From assembly GCA_002373815.1 (NCBI GenBank), contig DFKH01000104.1:1-7408 (forward strand): a stretch of DNA of 7,408 nt. The letters run 5' to 3'. Under the pieces are notes generated by a model. It saw only the letters and a list, made by a program, of their open reading frames with translations, was not told where the DNA came from and made no database searches. This DNA is from Alphaproteobacteria bacterium UBA3650 (lineage in GTDB: Bacteria > Pseudomonadota > Alphaproteobacteria > CAAHEQ01 > UBA3637). Shown piece by piece: positions 1 through 6,979 of the stretch; the first letter of the stretch is position 1, and each line of letters opens with the position of its first letter. A program made the translations under genes and the position numbers.

Positions 1-246
1 ATCCAAACGCATCAAACGTTCCATTTCAATCACCGCAGTTGCTGGCGCGTCAATGGCCAACATGGTGTAGTAACCTTTGCGGTTCTTTTGAATTTTATAA
101 GCTAAATCACGCAAACCCCAATCTTCGGTTTTTGCAACAACGCCACCATTCTCTTTAACAACGGCAGCAAATTTATCGGCCAACTCTTTCACCTTTGCGG
201 GTGTTAAATCTTGGCGTGCGATAAACACATTTTCATAAAAGGGCAT
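1..246 (-). CDS. rpsF: 30S ribosomal protein S6 (N-terminal 82 codons, cut by window edge)
   Basis: S6 is a small-subunit ribosomal protein that binds the central domain of 16S rRNA together with S18. The translation starts MPFYENVFIARQDLTP and continues with the family core: the TEDWGLRDLAYKI segment (about residues 40-52), then KNRKGYYTMLAIDAPATAV, and the EMERLMRLD motif at the visible end. This matches the usual S6 pattern of E-WG-R-LAY-I, K-G-Y and E-ER-RL. S6 proteins are normally about 95-150 residues, so the C-terminal part and any following rpsR and rplI lie to the left of the window. The ATG at 246-244 is preceded by the strong ribosome binding site AAGGAGAGGT (263-254, minus). The gene has its own promoter at about 367-395 and a structured leader. 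Identification is firm. Confidence 0.96.
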   Translation of the reverse strand, partial: MPFYENVFIARQDLTPAKVKELADKFAAVVKENGGVVAKTEDWGLRDLAYKIQKNRKGYYTMLAIDAPATAVIEMERLMRLD

Positions 247-292
247 ATTTTCTACCTCTCCTTATGGTTTTTCTCGTTTCTGTTTATACGAA

Positions 293-344
293 ATGCACCC
301 TTTTGGCGCATCCGCCCGAAACATAGCCCGCATCCGGAGCGAGC
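293..344 (-). promoter_or_regulatory. Structured rpsF leader with two hairpins; candidate S6:S18 autoregulatory RNA
   Basis: On the minus strand the leader can form two hairpins. The first pairs GCTCGC (344-339) with GCGGGC (331-326), six pairs including one G-U, around the 7-nt loop TCCGGAT. The second pairs ATGCGCC (311-305) with GGTGCAT (299-293), seven pairs including one G-U, around the loop AAAAG. Many bacteria carry an rpsF leader RNA that presents a CCG element and is bound by the S6:S18 complex to repress the operon. The loop of the first hairpin contains CCG, which makes it a candidate. The pairing is seen in the sequence; the regulatory role is inference. Neither hairpin is followed by a T-run, so they do not look like terminators. 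Confidence 0.45.
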
Positions 345-366
345 AAGGATTACCGGAATGTTCAGA

Positions 367-395
367 ATTATACCAGATTTTAATTCAAAATGCAA
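367..395 (-). promoter_or_regulatory. Predicted sigma-70-type promoter of rpsF
   Basis: Read on the minus strand, the -35 box TTGCAT (395-390) is followed by a 17-nt spacer and a perfect TATAAT -10 box (372-367). Transcription would start near 360, giving a leader of about 113 nt before the rpsF ATG. The -35 box lies only 9 nt downstream of the stop codon of the Sel1-repeat gene, so rpsF has its own start but may also receive read-through from that gene. The match to consensus is strong; activity is inferred. Confidence 0.8.
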
Positions 396-403
396 GCACT
401 TTT

Positions 404-1318
404 TTATTTTGATAAAAAGTCAGCCATCTGCCCCATGTCAGAGCTGAATGCACACTCATCTTTTCCTGTAAAGGGCAGGGAAGTGTCCACTAACCGTTGT
501 GCATAGTAATTTAAATCAGCGCATTGTTGAGGACTGAATGTTAAATGATAGGGGGGATAGTCTGTGCTTGTCTCAGCAACAGAATCACAAGAATAGGCGC
601 GAGCCATCATTTCTTGTCGTAAAGTGGTATTGTTGATTTTTTTATCTTTCGCCAATAAGAAAAAGCCCAAATTTTCTTCGGCCGCAGGACATCCCAATAA
701 AATTGCTCGCCAAAAGTACTTAAATGATTCTTCGGCATTTTGAGGCATACCACCCATACCAAATAAGGACAAAATCCCCAAGATATTATTCGGTTTTGCT
801 TGGCGTTGCAATGCTGCCTTTTGTAATAAAGGTAAAGCTTTGTCTATGTCATAATAGGGGCCATTGGGATTGGCATAAAGCATGGCTAAACGTCCCGTAA
901 TATCGCCTTGTGTTTGTTCGTCTAAGTCACCATGAATGGCAATGTTGTAATAACGCATGGCCTCAGCAATTTTATCTTGATCAAACAATTCGTGTCCCAC
1001 CAAAACCATGGCATTTGATTGACCCAATTGGGCGGCTTTATATAAATAATTTTTAATGCTCGGGTAATCGGGATGACGTTTATAAATTTCATATAAAGCA
1101 TTGGCCCATTTGTTTTGTTCTGCAAGTGGGGCCCAATACGCAATCGCATTTCGTAAATCATTAAATCCACACTCATCATATGTCGTAGAATCATATTCTG
1201 TTTCTGATTCTAAAACCAGATTTTGGCATGTTTCTAATTCTTGAATAGATTGAGCTTGAACCTTTGAAAAGGTATAAAGCGATAACACAAAACATAACGT
1301 TATTTTAAAAGAATTCAT
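404..1318 (-). CDS. Secreted/periplasmic Sel1-repeat (TPR-like) protein
   Basis: This 304-residue protein starts with a Sec-type signal peptide: a short basic N-terminus (MNSFK), a hydrophobic stretch (about 6-18) and a likely cleavage site after VQA at residue 22. The mature part is mostly helical and has the alternating small and aromatic residues of Sel1-like repeats, for example YKAAQLGQSNAMVLVG (about 93-108), the helix pair around 118-132, LPLLQKAALQ (162-171) with ILGILSLFGMGG, and YFWRAILLGCPAAEENLG (201-218). Such repeats are protein-protein interaction scaffolds; the partner here is unknown. Six cysteines remain after processing (31, 50, 210, 244, 266, 289), which fits disulfides in the periplasm. 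The ATG is preceded by AGGGGAG (1330-1324, minus) at 5 nt. The gene lies directly upstream of rpsF and diverges from yidC. The Sel1 family call is fairly safe; a specific function cannot be given. Confidence 0.8.
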   Translation of the reverse strand: MNSFKITLCFVLSLYTFSKVQAQSIQELETCQNLVLESETEYDSTTYDECGFNDLRNAIAYWAPLAEQNKWANALYEIYKRHPDYPSIKNYLYKAAQLGQSNAMVLVGHELFDQDKIAEAMRYYNIAIHGDLDEQTQGDITGRLAMLYANPNGPYYDIDKALPLLQKAALQRQAKPNNILGILSLFGMGGMPQNAEESFKYFWRAILLGCPAAEENLGFFLLAKDKKINNTTLRQEMMARAYSCDSVAETSTDYPPYHLTFSPQQCADLNYYAQRLVDTSLPFTGKDECAFSSDMGQMADFLSK

Positions 1319-1386
1319 TCTGTCTCCCCTGTTGTTTAAACCTTTTCATAAGCTATGCAATCATGCACACATAACTCTAAGGAAAA

Positions 1387-1416
1387 AGTATAGCATGCAT
1401 TTGTAGAAATTGTCAA
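1387..1416 (-). promoter_or_regulatory. Predicted promoter of the Sel1-repeat gene
   Basis: On the minus strand a perfect TTGACA -35 box (1416-1411) is followed by an 18-nt spacer and TATACT (1392-1387). Transcription would start near 1380, giving a leader of about 60 nt. The -35 box lies back to back with that of the yidC promoter, 13 nt apart. The match is strong; activity is inferred. Confidence 0.75.
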
Positions 1417-1429
1417 GTAAAAATTAGCA

Positions 1430-1458
1430 TTGATTTTTGTTTTTAATTCGGCTAAAAT
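1430..1458 (+). promoter_or_regulatory. Predicted promoter of the yidC-engB-mnmE-mnmG operon
   Basis: TTGATT (1430-1435) and TAAAAT (1453-1458) are separated by 17 nt, so transcription should start near 1465, about 17 nt before the yidC ATG at 1482. No other promoter-like sequence was found in the 0-1 nt gaps between the operon genes, so this is probably the main promoter for all four. It also shows that the in-frame TTG at 1437, which lies inside the spacer, is not the yidC start. Confidence 0.7.
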
Positions 1459-1481
1459 ATCGCCCAACAGAAAGGTCAGAA

Positions 1482-3119
1482 ATGCAACAAACACCAAAAC
1501 AAATTAAAGCTGAACAACGTTCCATGATGTGGAGCATGATTTTAATTATTGCCGTTTTATTTGGTTTTCAATATTTTTCAAAACCTACACAAAATGGGGA
1601 TAAATACGAGCAAGCTATGAATGTACAAGAAGCATTTGAAAAGCCTGAAATTGTTACGGAAAAAGTGGATAGTTCTGTCAAACATGTGGGGGTTGAAAAT
1701 GATGCTTTGAAGGGAGAGATTGCTTTAAATGGCGGCGTTTTTGATTCCTTAACATTGAAGAAATACAAGCAAACAATTCAACAAAATAGCCCAGATGTTG
1801 CCTTGTTATCCAATCAATATATGGCTTATTTAAAATGGACGGGAAATCCCTCTTTGCCAAAAGAAATGGCAGATTGGAAGGTTTCAAACGAAAAATTGAC
1901 AACGGAAACTCCAGTTACATTCACATGGGAAGGGGCAGATGTTAAACTAAGCAGACAAATTAGCATTGATGACAATTATATGTTCACAATTGTTGATACC
2001 TTGCAAAATAAAAGCAGCAAGGCTATTTCTGTAGCGTTAAATGGCGTGGTGGCAAGAGCAATAGATAATATTGAAAAAGAAAGAACATCAGTTCATACTG
2101 GTTTTGTGTCTTTGGTGGATAATCGTTTGCGTGAAACAAACTATGATGAAGTTGAGAAAAAAGAAGTTTCATATAAAACACAAGGCGGATGGACTGGCAT
2201 GACAGATAAATATTGGCAAACAATTTTTGTGCCAGATCAAGATCAAGTGGTGGAATATATGGATAAGAAAGTAAACAATATGTACTTTGCTTCATTTCAA
2301 ACGGCGCCACAAAAGGTTGAATCTGGTGCAACGGTCACTAAGACAACACATTTGTTTGCAGGCGCTAAGGATTTAAATTTGATTAATGCGTATCAAAAAA
2401 CATTGAATATTCCCAAGTTCGATTTAACAATTGATTTTGGTTGGTTTTACTTTTTGACAAAGCCCTTCTTATATTTTTTGCAGTGGCTTTACGCCCTTGT
2501 AGGTAATATGGGTATTGCGATTTTGGTGTTTGCAACCTTGTTGCGTTTGGCGTTGTTGCCTATGGCCACAAAGTCCTATATTTCCATGGCCAAAATGAAA
2601 AAAATTCAACCTCAGATGAAGATAATTCAAGAACGCTATAAAGATGATCGTGTTCGATTGCAACAAGAAATTATGACGCTTTACAAACGTGAAAAGGTAA
2701 ACCCTGCTGGAGGATGTTTGCCAATGCTGATTCAAATTCCAGTGTTCTTTGCGTTGTATAAAGTGTTGTCTGTGTCTTTGCAAATGCGTCAAGCCCCATT
2801 CTTTGGGTGGATTAAAGATTTGTCGGCTCCAGATCCAAGCTCTGTCTTTACATTGTTTGGACTTGTGCCATGGCCAATTCCAAGCTTTTTGAATTTGGGT
2901 GTGATGCCTATTTTGATGGGTTTAACAATGTATATTCAACAGCGCATGACACCACAACCAGCGGGGGCAGATAAGACTCAAGTAAATATGTTCAAATATA
3001 TGCCAATTATGTTTACCTTTATGATGGGACAGTTTGCGGTGGGGTTGATTATTTATTGGACATGGAGCAATATCTTATCGATCGCTCAGCAAAAGTATAT
3101 TACAAAAAAGGTGGGATAG
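1482..3119 (+). CDS. yidC: Membrane protein insertase YidC
   Basis: YidC inserts and folds inner-membrane proteins, alone or with SecYEG. From the ATG at 1482 the protein has 545 residues, a normal size for a Gram-negative YidC. Its domains run in order: an N-terminal membrane anchor (about 15-32), a large periplasmic domain rich in beta strands (about 35-315), then the conserved C-terminal insertase core. In the core, hydrophobic segments lie at about 324-360, 414-430, 469-489 and 511-532. R355 in TLLRLALLP is the likely groove arginine. The cytoplasmic charged loop KKIQPQMKIIQERYKDD follows, then the family motif NPAGGCLP (407-414). An in-frame TTG at 1437 would add 15 residues but sits inside the promoter; the ATG has AAAGG (1471-1475) 6 nt upstream. 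The gene is first in a four-gene operon, and its stop TAG directly abuts engB. rnpA and yidD, often found upstream, are absent here. Confidence 0.96.
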   Translation: MQQTPKQIKAEQRSMMWSMILIIAVLFGFQYFSKPTQNGDKYEQAMNVQEAFEKPEIVTEKVDSSVKHVGVENDALKGEIALNGGVFDSLTLKKYKQTIQQNSPDVALLSNQYMAYLKWTGNPSLPKEMADWKVSNEKLTTETPVTFTWEGADVKLSRQISIDDNYMFTIVDTLQNKSSKAISVALNGVVARAIDNIEKERTSVHTGFVSLVDNRLRETNYDEVEKKEVSYKTQGGWTGMTDKYWQTIFVPDQDQVVEYMDKKVNNMYFASFQTAPQKVESGATVTKTTHLFAGAKDLNLINAYQKTLNIPKFDLTIDFGWFYFLTKPFLYFLQWLYALVGNMGIAILVFATLLRLALLPMATKSYISMAKMKKIQPQMKIIQERYKDDRVRLQQEIMTLYKREKVNPAGGCLPMLIQIPVFFALYKVLSVSLQMRQAPFFGWIKDLSAPDPSSVFTLFGLVPWPIPSFLNLGVMPILMGLTMYIQQRMTPQPAGADKTQVNMFKYMPIMFTFMMGQFAVGLIIYWTWSNILSIAQQKYITKKVG

Positions 3120-3740
3120 ATGGCGTTTGAAGAACGGGGAAAGCAATTGTTTGCCGAAGGTGTTCAATTTGAACGCGGTGCTCGTTCTGAAGCCGATTTA
3201 CCAAAATTACGCTTACCTGAAATCGCGTTTGCAGGGCGTTCTAATGTAGGAAAATCCTCGCTTATCAATGCGCTAACAGGAAAGGTGATTGCACGCGCCA
3301 GCAATACCCCCGGACGTACTCAAGAACTCAATTTTTTCAAAGTTGGGACAAAATTTTTCTTGGTGGATTTGCCAGGCTATGGATTTGCCAGCGCCCCACG
3401 TGCAACAGTGCAAGCGTGGACACAATTGATTCATGCGTATTTGCGAGGTCGTCAACAATTAAAGCGTGTCTTTTTACTGATTGATGCACGACACGGTCTT
3501 AAAAAAGTAGATACCGATATCATGGTCATGCTAGATCGGGCAGCGGTCACGTATCAAATTATTTTAACAAAAGCTGATAAAGTAAAAGAATCTGAATTGG
3601 AAAAGGTATTGTCTGAGACTTTGGAAAAGGGAAAAAAGCATGTGGCATGCTATCCTGAAATGTTGGTGACAAGTAGCGAAAATGGATTGAATGTGGCAGC
3701 GCTTCGTGGTGAAATTTATAAGGTTGTGGAGGGATTATAA
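3120..3740 (+). CDS. engB: Ribosome biogenesis GTP-binding protein EngB (YihA/YsxC)
   Basis: EngB is an essential cytoplasmic TRAFAC-class GTPase needed for assembly of the large ribosomal subunit. All G motifs are visible in the 206-residue product: G1 GRSNVGKSS (39-47), the G2 region NTPGRTQ (62-68) with its threonine, G3 DLPGYGFA (83-90), G4 TKAD (150-153) and a G5-like TSSENG (184-189). GRSNVGKSS and NTPGRTQ together are diagnostic for this family rather than Era or Der. The length is typical (about 195-215). The ATG directly follows the yidC TAG with no gap, and AGGTGGGA (3109-3116), lying inside the yidC 3' end, serves as ribosome binding site. Translation is therefore probably coupled to yidC. 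yidC-engB is a frequent alphaproteobacterial neighbourhood. Confidence 0.96.
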   Translation: MAFEERGKQLFAEGVQFERGARSEADLPKLRLPEIAFAGRSNVGKSSLINALTGKVIARASNTPGRTQELNFFKVGTKFFLVDLPGYGFASAPRATVQAWTQLIHAYLRGRQQLKRVFLLIDARHGLKKVDTDIMVMLDRAAVTYQIILTKADKVKESELEKVLSETLEKGKKHVACYPEMLVTSSENGLNVAALRGEIYKVVEGL

Positions 3741-5054
3741 ATGTATCAAAACGGTGATACGATTTATGCGCTTGCAAGTGGTCTGGGGGTCGCTGGTGTG
3801 GCGGTGATTCGCGTGTCTGGTTCCAAAGCAAAGGAAACATTAAAAAAACTGACAAGCCTTAAAAAGGTGGAAGCGGGACGTGTTTATTTTTCTGCACTAA
3901 AAGAGGGGACAAAAGTATTGGATCGTGCGCTGGTGTTATATTTTAAAGCGCCTCACAGTTTTACAGGTGAAGATGTGGTTGAATATCAAGTTCATGGTGG
4001 ACGGGGTGTGATTGCATCCGTTATGCAGGCCCTCTCCAAGATAGATGGCTTGCGACCAGCTGAACGTGGCGAATATTCACGTCGTGCAGTTATCAATGGT
4101 AAAATGGATTTAACGGAAGCCGAAGGATTGCTGGATTTAGTGCATGCAGAAACGGAAGAACAGCGCAAACAAGCCCTTGCTCAAATGGACGGCAATTTGG
4201 GAACATTGTATGAAGGGTGGCGTAAAAAGTTAGTGCATCATCTGGCGTATGCTGAAGCTTTTATCGATTTCCCTGAAGAGGAGATTCCACCCGAAAAAGA
4301 ACAAGAAATTGATGCAGATATTAGCAAACTCATCAAAGAAATTGAAGTGCATTTGAATGATGAAAAGCGGGGTGAACGTCTGCGTGATGGTTTTCAAATT
4401 GCAATTGTTGGTGTGCCGAATGTGGGAAAGTCATCATTAATCAATGCATTGACGAAACGGGAAGTGGCGATTGTGTCACAAACAGCAGGCACAACGCGTG
4501 ATATTGTGGAGGCTCATTTGGATGTGGCTGGGTTCCCTGTCATTTTGGCAGATACGGCAGGGCTTCGTGAATCCAAAGAAGAAATTGAATCCGAAGGAAT
4601 TCGGCGTGCTGTCAAAAAGGCAGAAAAGGCGGATTTGATTTTGTCTGTTCAGGATGCAAAAAATTATCCTAAAATGGAAAAATTACCCGAATCATTACTT
4701 AAAAAGCAGGTTCTAACAGTTTGGAATAAAACAGATTTATGTAAAGTAAAAGAAAATAAAACAGACTTTTTTATCTCGGCCAAAACGGGTAAGGGTGTGG
4801 CAAAATTGTGGAATAAAATCAAAGATATTTTGACGGACTCTTTTTCTGGCGGTGCGGCGATTACACGTGAACGCTATCGTGTGGCATTAGAACAATGTGT
4901 GGAACATTTACGGGACGCTTTGCAAGTGCAAGAATTGGAACTGAAAACGGAAGATTTGCGTTTGTCCGCGCGCGCTCTGGGGCGTATCACAGGACGCATA
5001 GAGGTGGATGAATTGTTAGACGTGATTTTCAAAGATTTTTGTATAGGGAAATAA
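3741..5054 (+). CDS. mnmE: tRNA uridine-5-carboxymethylaminomethyl(34) synthesis GTPase MnmE
   Basis: MnmE, as a complex with MnmG, installs the carboxymethylaminomethyl (or aminomethyl) group on wobble U34 of tRNAs reading NNA and NNG codons. The 437-residue protein shows three parts. The N-terminal folate-binding domain (about 1-118) includes the GEYSRRAVINGKMDLTEAEG segment. A helical domain is split around an inserted G domain, whose motifs are G1 GVPNVGKSS (224-232), G2 TAGTTRD (248-254), G3 DTAGLR (271-276), G4 NKTD (329-332) and G5 SAKTG (346-350). The C-terminus is the invariant FCIGK (433-437) with the functional cysteine C434. It is slightly shorter than E. coli MnmE (454), mostly between G3 and G5. 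The ATG directly follows the engB TAA; GGAGGG (3728-3733) is a good ribosome binding site at 7 nt. mnmG follows after 1 nt. Confidence 0.97.
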   Translation: MYQNGDTIYALASGLGVAGVAVIRVSGSKAKETLKKLTSLKKVEAGRVYFSALKEGTKVLDRALVLYFKAPHSFTGEDVVEYQVHGGRGVIASVMQALSKIDGLRPAERGEYSRRAVINGKMDLTEAEGLLDLVHAETEEQRKQALAQMDGNLGTLYEGWRKKLVHHLAYAEAFIDFPEEEIPPEKEQEIDADISKLIKEIEVHLNDEKRGERLRDGFQIAIVGVPNVGKSSLINALTKREVAIVSQTAGTTRDIVEAHLDVAGFPVILADTAGLRESKEEIESEGIRRAVKKAEKADLILSVQDAKNYPKMEKLPESLLKKQVLTVWNKTDLCKVKENKTDFFISAKTGKGVAKLWNKIKDILTDSFSGGAAITRERYRVALEQCVEHLRDALQVQELELKTEDLRLSARALGRITGRIEVDELLDVIFKDFCIGK

Positions 5055-5055
5055 A

Positions 5056-6903
5056 ATGAAAAAGCAATATGATGTCGTTGTTGTTGGGGGTGGTCATGCG
5101 GGATGTGAGGCTTGCACGGCGGCAGCACGTATGGGTGCTAAGACGCTACTCGTGACACATCATATTAAAACGATAGGCGATATGTCGTGTAATCCCGCTA
5201 TTGGTGGTTTGGGTAAAGGAACGTTGGTGCGGGAAATTGATGCTTTGGATGGTGTGATGGGACGTGTCATAGATAAAGCAGGAATTCAGTTCCGTATGCT
5301 GAATGCTAGCAAGGGACCAGCCGTTCAAGGTCCACGAGCACAGGCTGATAAAACCCTTTATATGAAATGTATGCAGGAAGAATTGCAAAACTATCCTAAC
5401 TTGGAGTTGTTGGAAGGAAGTGCCGAGGACTTAATTATTGAAGATGGAAAGGTCTTGGGTGTTGTGGTGGATGGTAAAGAAATTCATGCTAAAGCAACAG
5501 TATTGACAACAGGCACATTCTTAAATGGTATCATGCATGTGGGTAAGGAAAAGACTAAAGGTGGGAGATTCGGGGAACCCGCTTGTTATGGTATTACGCC
5601 CGCTTTGAAAAAATTAGGTCTGACGCTTGGACGGTTGAAAACAGGAACGCCTGCAAGGTTGGATCGTGATACCATTGATTGGTCTAAATGTGAGCGTCAA
5701 GATGGCGATAATCCGCCACGTCCATTTTCTTTCATGACAAAAGATTTACCTCAAGAACAAGTGCCTTGTTGGATCACGCACACAACACCTGAAACGCATA
5801 AAATTATTCTGGATAATTTGGGTAGAGCGCCTTTATTTGATGGACAAATTACTTCCACAGGGCCACGTTATTGTCCCAGTATTGAAACAAAATTGGTGCG
5901 TTTTAAAGGACGTGATAGCCACCATATTTTCTTGGAACCCGAAACACGAAATGGTAAAAGTATTTATCCTAATGGCATTTCCACCAGTGTCCCAAAAGAT
6001 GTGCAGGACGCATTTATTCATTCTATTCCTGGTTTAGAAAAAGTAAAAATTTTGCGTTATGCCTATGCGATTGAATATGACTATGTGGATCCACGAGAAG
6101 TGAAATTGACGCTGGAAACAAAGAAAGTACCGAATTTGTTCTTGGCAGGTCAAATCAATGGCACAACAGGGTATGAAGAAGCCGCAGGGCAGGGATTATT
6201 GGCAGGTGTAAATGCTGCTTTGAAAGCTCTTAGTCGGAAAGAAGAATTTACGATGGATCGTGCGGATAGCTATTTGGGAGTCATGATTGATGACATTACT
6301 ACTTTGGGCGTGGATGAGCCATATCGCCTCTTTACGTCGCGAGCAGAATATCGTTTGACCATGCGGGCTGATAATGCCGATTTGCGTTTAACACCACTTG
6401 GTATTCAAATTGGATGTGTTGGCAAAGAACGGGCCAAAGTATTCAAGGCGAAGCAAAAGAAATTAGACGAAGCGCGTAAATTGACCTTATCACTTTCCAA
6501 AACACCAAAAGAGTTGAAGCAATTAGGCTTTCAAGTAAATGTGGATGGGCGTAAACGTACGCCATTTGATTTGCTCTCATATCCAAATGTAACATGGGCT
6601 GAGATTGTACGCGTTTTCCCTGAACTTAACAAAATCAAAGGCACAATTGCAGAACAATTGGAAATTGAAGGACGTTATCAAGGTTATCTGGCGCGCCAAA
6701 CACAAGATATTGCCGATTTCAAAAAGGATGAAGCATTAAAAATTCCAGATAAATTAGACTATTATAAAGTGGGAGGACTATCCAATGAAATCGTGGAAAG
6801 GTTAGAACGTGAACGCCCAGCTACTATTGGCGCCATGAGCCGTATGCGTGGTATTACACCAGCTTCTGTGACAGCTGTTATCGGTTATTTGAAAAAGAAA
6901 TAG
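5056..6903 (+). CDS. mnmG: tRNA uridine-5-carboxymethylaminomethyl(34) synthesis enzyme MnmG (GidA)
   Basis: MnmG is the FAD- and NADH-using partner of MnmE in wobble U34 modification of tRNA; the heterocomplex is cytoplasmic. The 615-residue protein is full length for the long MnmG form (E. coli 629). It begins with a Rossmann FAD-binding motif VVVVGGGHAGCEA (7-19). It then shows MSCNPAIGG with C46, and GPRYCPSIE (269-277) with C273; these match the two conserved cysteines of the family. GTTGYEEAAGQGL (369-381) is the second GidA signature. The C-terminal helical part that contacts MnmE and tRNA is intact, ending in GITPASVTAVIGYLKKK. The ATG lies 1 nt after the mnmE stop; AGGGA (5045-5049) inside mnmE is the ribosome binding site. 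Unlike many bacteria, no rsmG-parA-parB follows. Confidence 0.97.
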   Translation: MKKQYDVVVVGGGHAGCEACTAAARMGAKTLLVTHHIKTIGDMSCNPAIGGLGKGTLVREIDALDGVMGRVIDKAGIQFRMLNASKGPAVQGPRAQADKTLYMKCMQEELQNYPNLELLEGSAEDLIIEDGKVLGVVVDGKEIHAKATVLTTGTFLNGIMHVGKEKTKGGRFGEPACYGITPALKKLGLTLGRLKTGTPARLDRDTIDWSKCERQDGDNPPRPFSFMTKDLPQEQVPCWITHTTPETHKIILDNLGRAPLFDGQITSTGPRYCPSIETKLVRFKGRDSHHIFLEPETRNGKSIYPNGISTSVPKDVQDAFIHSIPGLEKVKILRYAYAIEYDYVDPREVKLTLETKKVPNLFLAGQINGTTGYEEAAGQGLLAGVNAALKALSRKEEFTMDRADSYLGVMIDDITTLGVDEPYRLFTSRAEYRLTMRADNADLRLTPLGIQIGCVGKERAKVFKAKQKKLDEARKLTLSLSKTPKELKQLGFQVNVDGRKRTPFDLLSYPNVTWAEIVRVFPELNKIKGTIAEQLEIEGRYQGYLARQTQDIADFKKDEALKIPDKLDYYKVGGLSNEIVERLERERPATIGAMSRMRGITPASVTAVIGYLKKK

Positions 6904-6911
6904 TTTTTTTG

Positions 6912-6941
6912 TTGACAAAACGAAAGTGGTTGTTTTAAACT
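6912..6941 (+). promoter_or_regulatory. Predicted promoter of the unrecognised gene after mnmG
   Basis: A perfect TTGACA (6912-6917) stands 8 nt after the mnmG stop codon, behind a run of seven T that could act as an UP-like element. The best -10 is TAAACT (6936-6941) at 18 nt; a shift of one base gives TTAAAC at 17 nt. The -35 box lies inside the near-palindrome TTTTGT-TG-ACAAAA (6907-6920), a possible operator. No hairpin terminator was seen after mnmG, so read-through into the next gene is possible as well. The -35 is convincing, the -10 only fair. Confidence 0.6.
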
Positions 6942-6979
6942 CCCCTTATAAGAAAATATTTTTTTAGGAGAGAGTAAAT

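Noticed and set aside
293..311. Leader hairpin as an intrinsic terminator before rpsF
   Set aside because: Only three T follow the stem on the minus strand, so termination is unlikely.
398..420. Inverted repeat ACTTTTT / AAAAAGT as a terminator for the Sel1 gene
   Set aside because: The arms are almost only A/T, overlap the stop codon and are not followed by a T-run on the minus strand; too weak to call.
211..447. Open frame of 78 codons on the plus strand
   Set aside because: It runs antisense through the rpsF start, its promoter and the end of the Sel1 gene, has no ribosome binding site and no recognisable protein features.
922..1194. Second minus-strand frame inside the Sel1 gene
   Set aside because: Out-of-frame shadow of a well-supported gene with signal peptide and repeats.
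2023..2792. Minus-strand open frames opposite yidC
   Set aside because: Antisense shadows; compositions are low-complexity H/Q/L-rich as expected from reverse reading of a membrane protein gene.
6946..6951. TTATAA as -10 box for the last gene
   Set aside because: No -35-like sequence at 16-18 nt upstream; TAAACT with TTGACA fits better.
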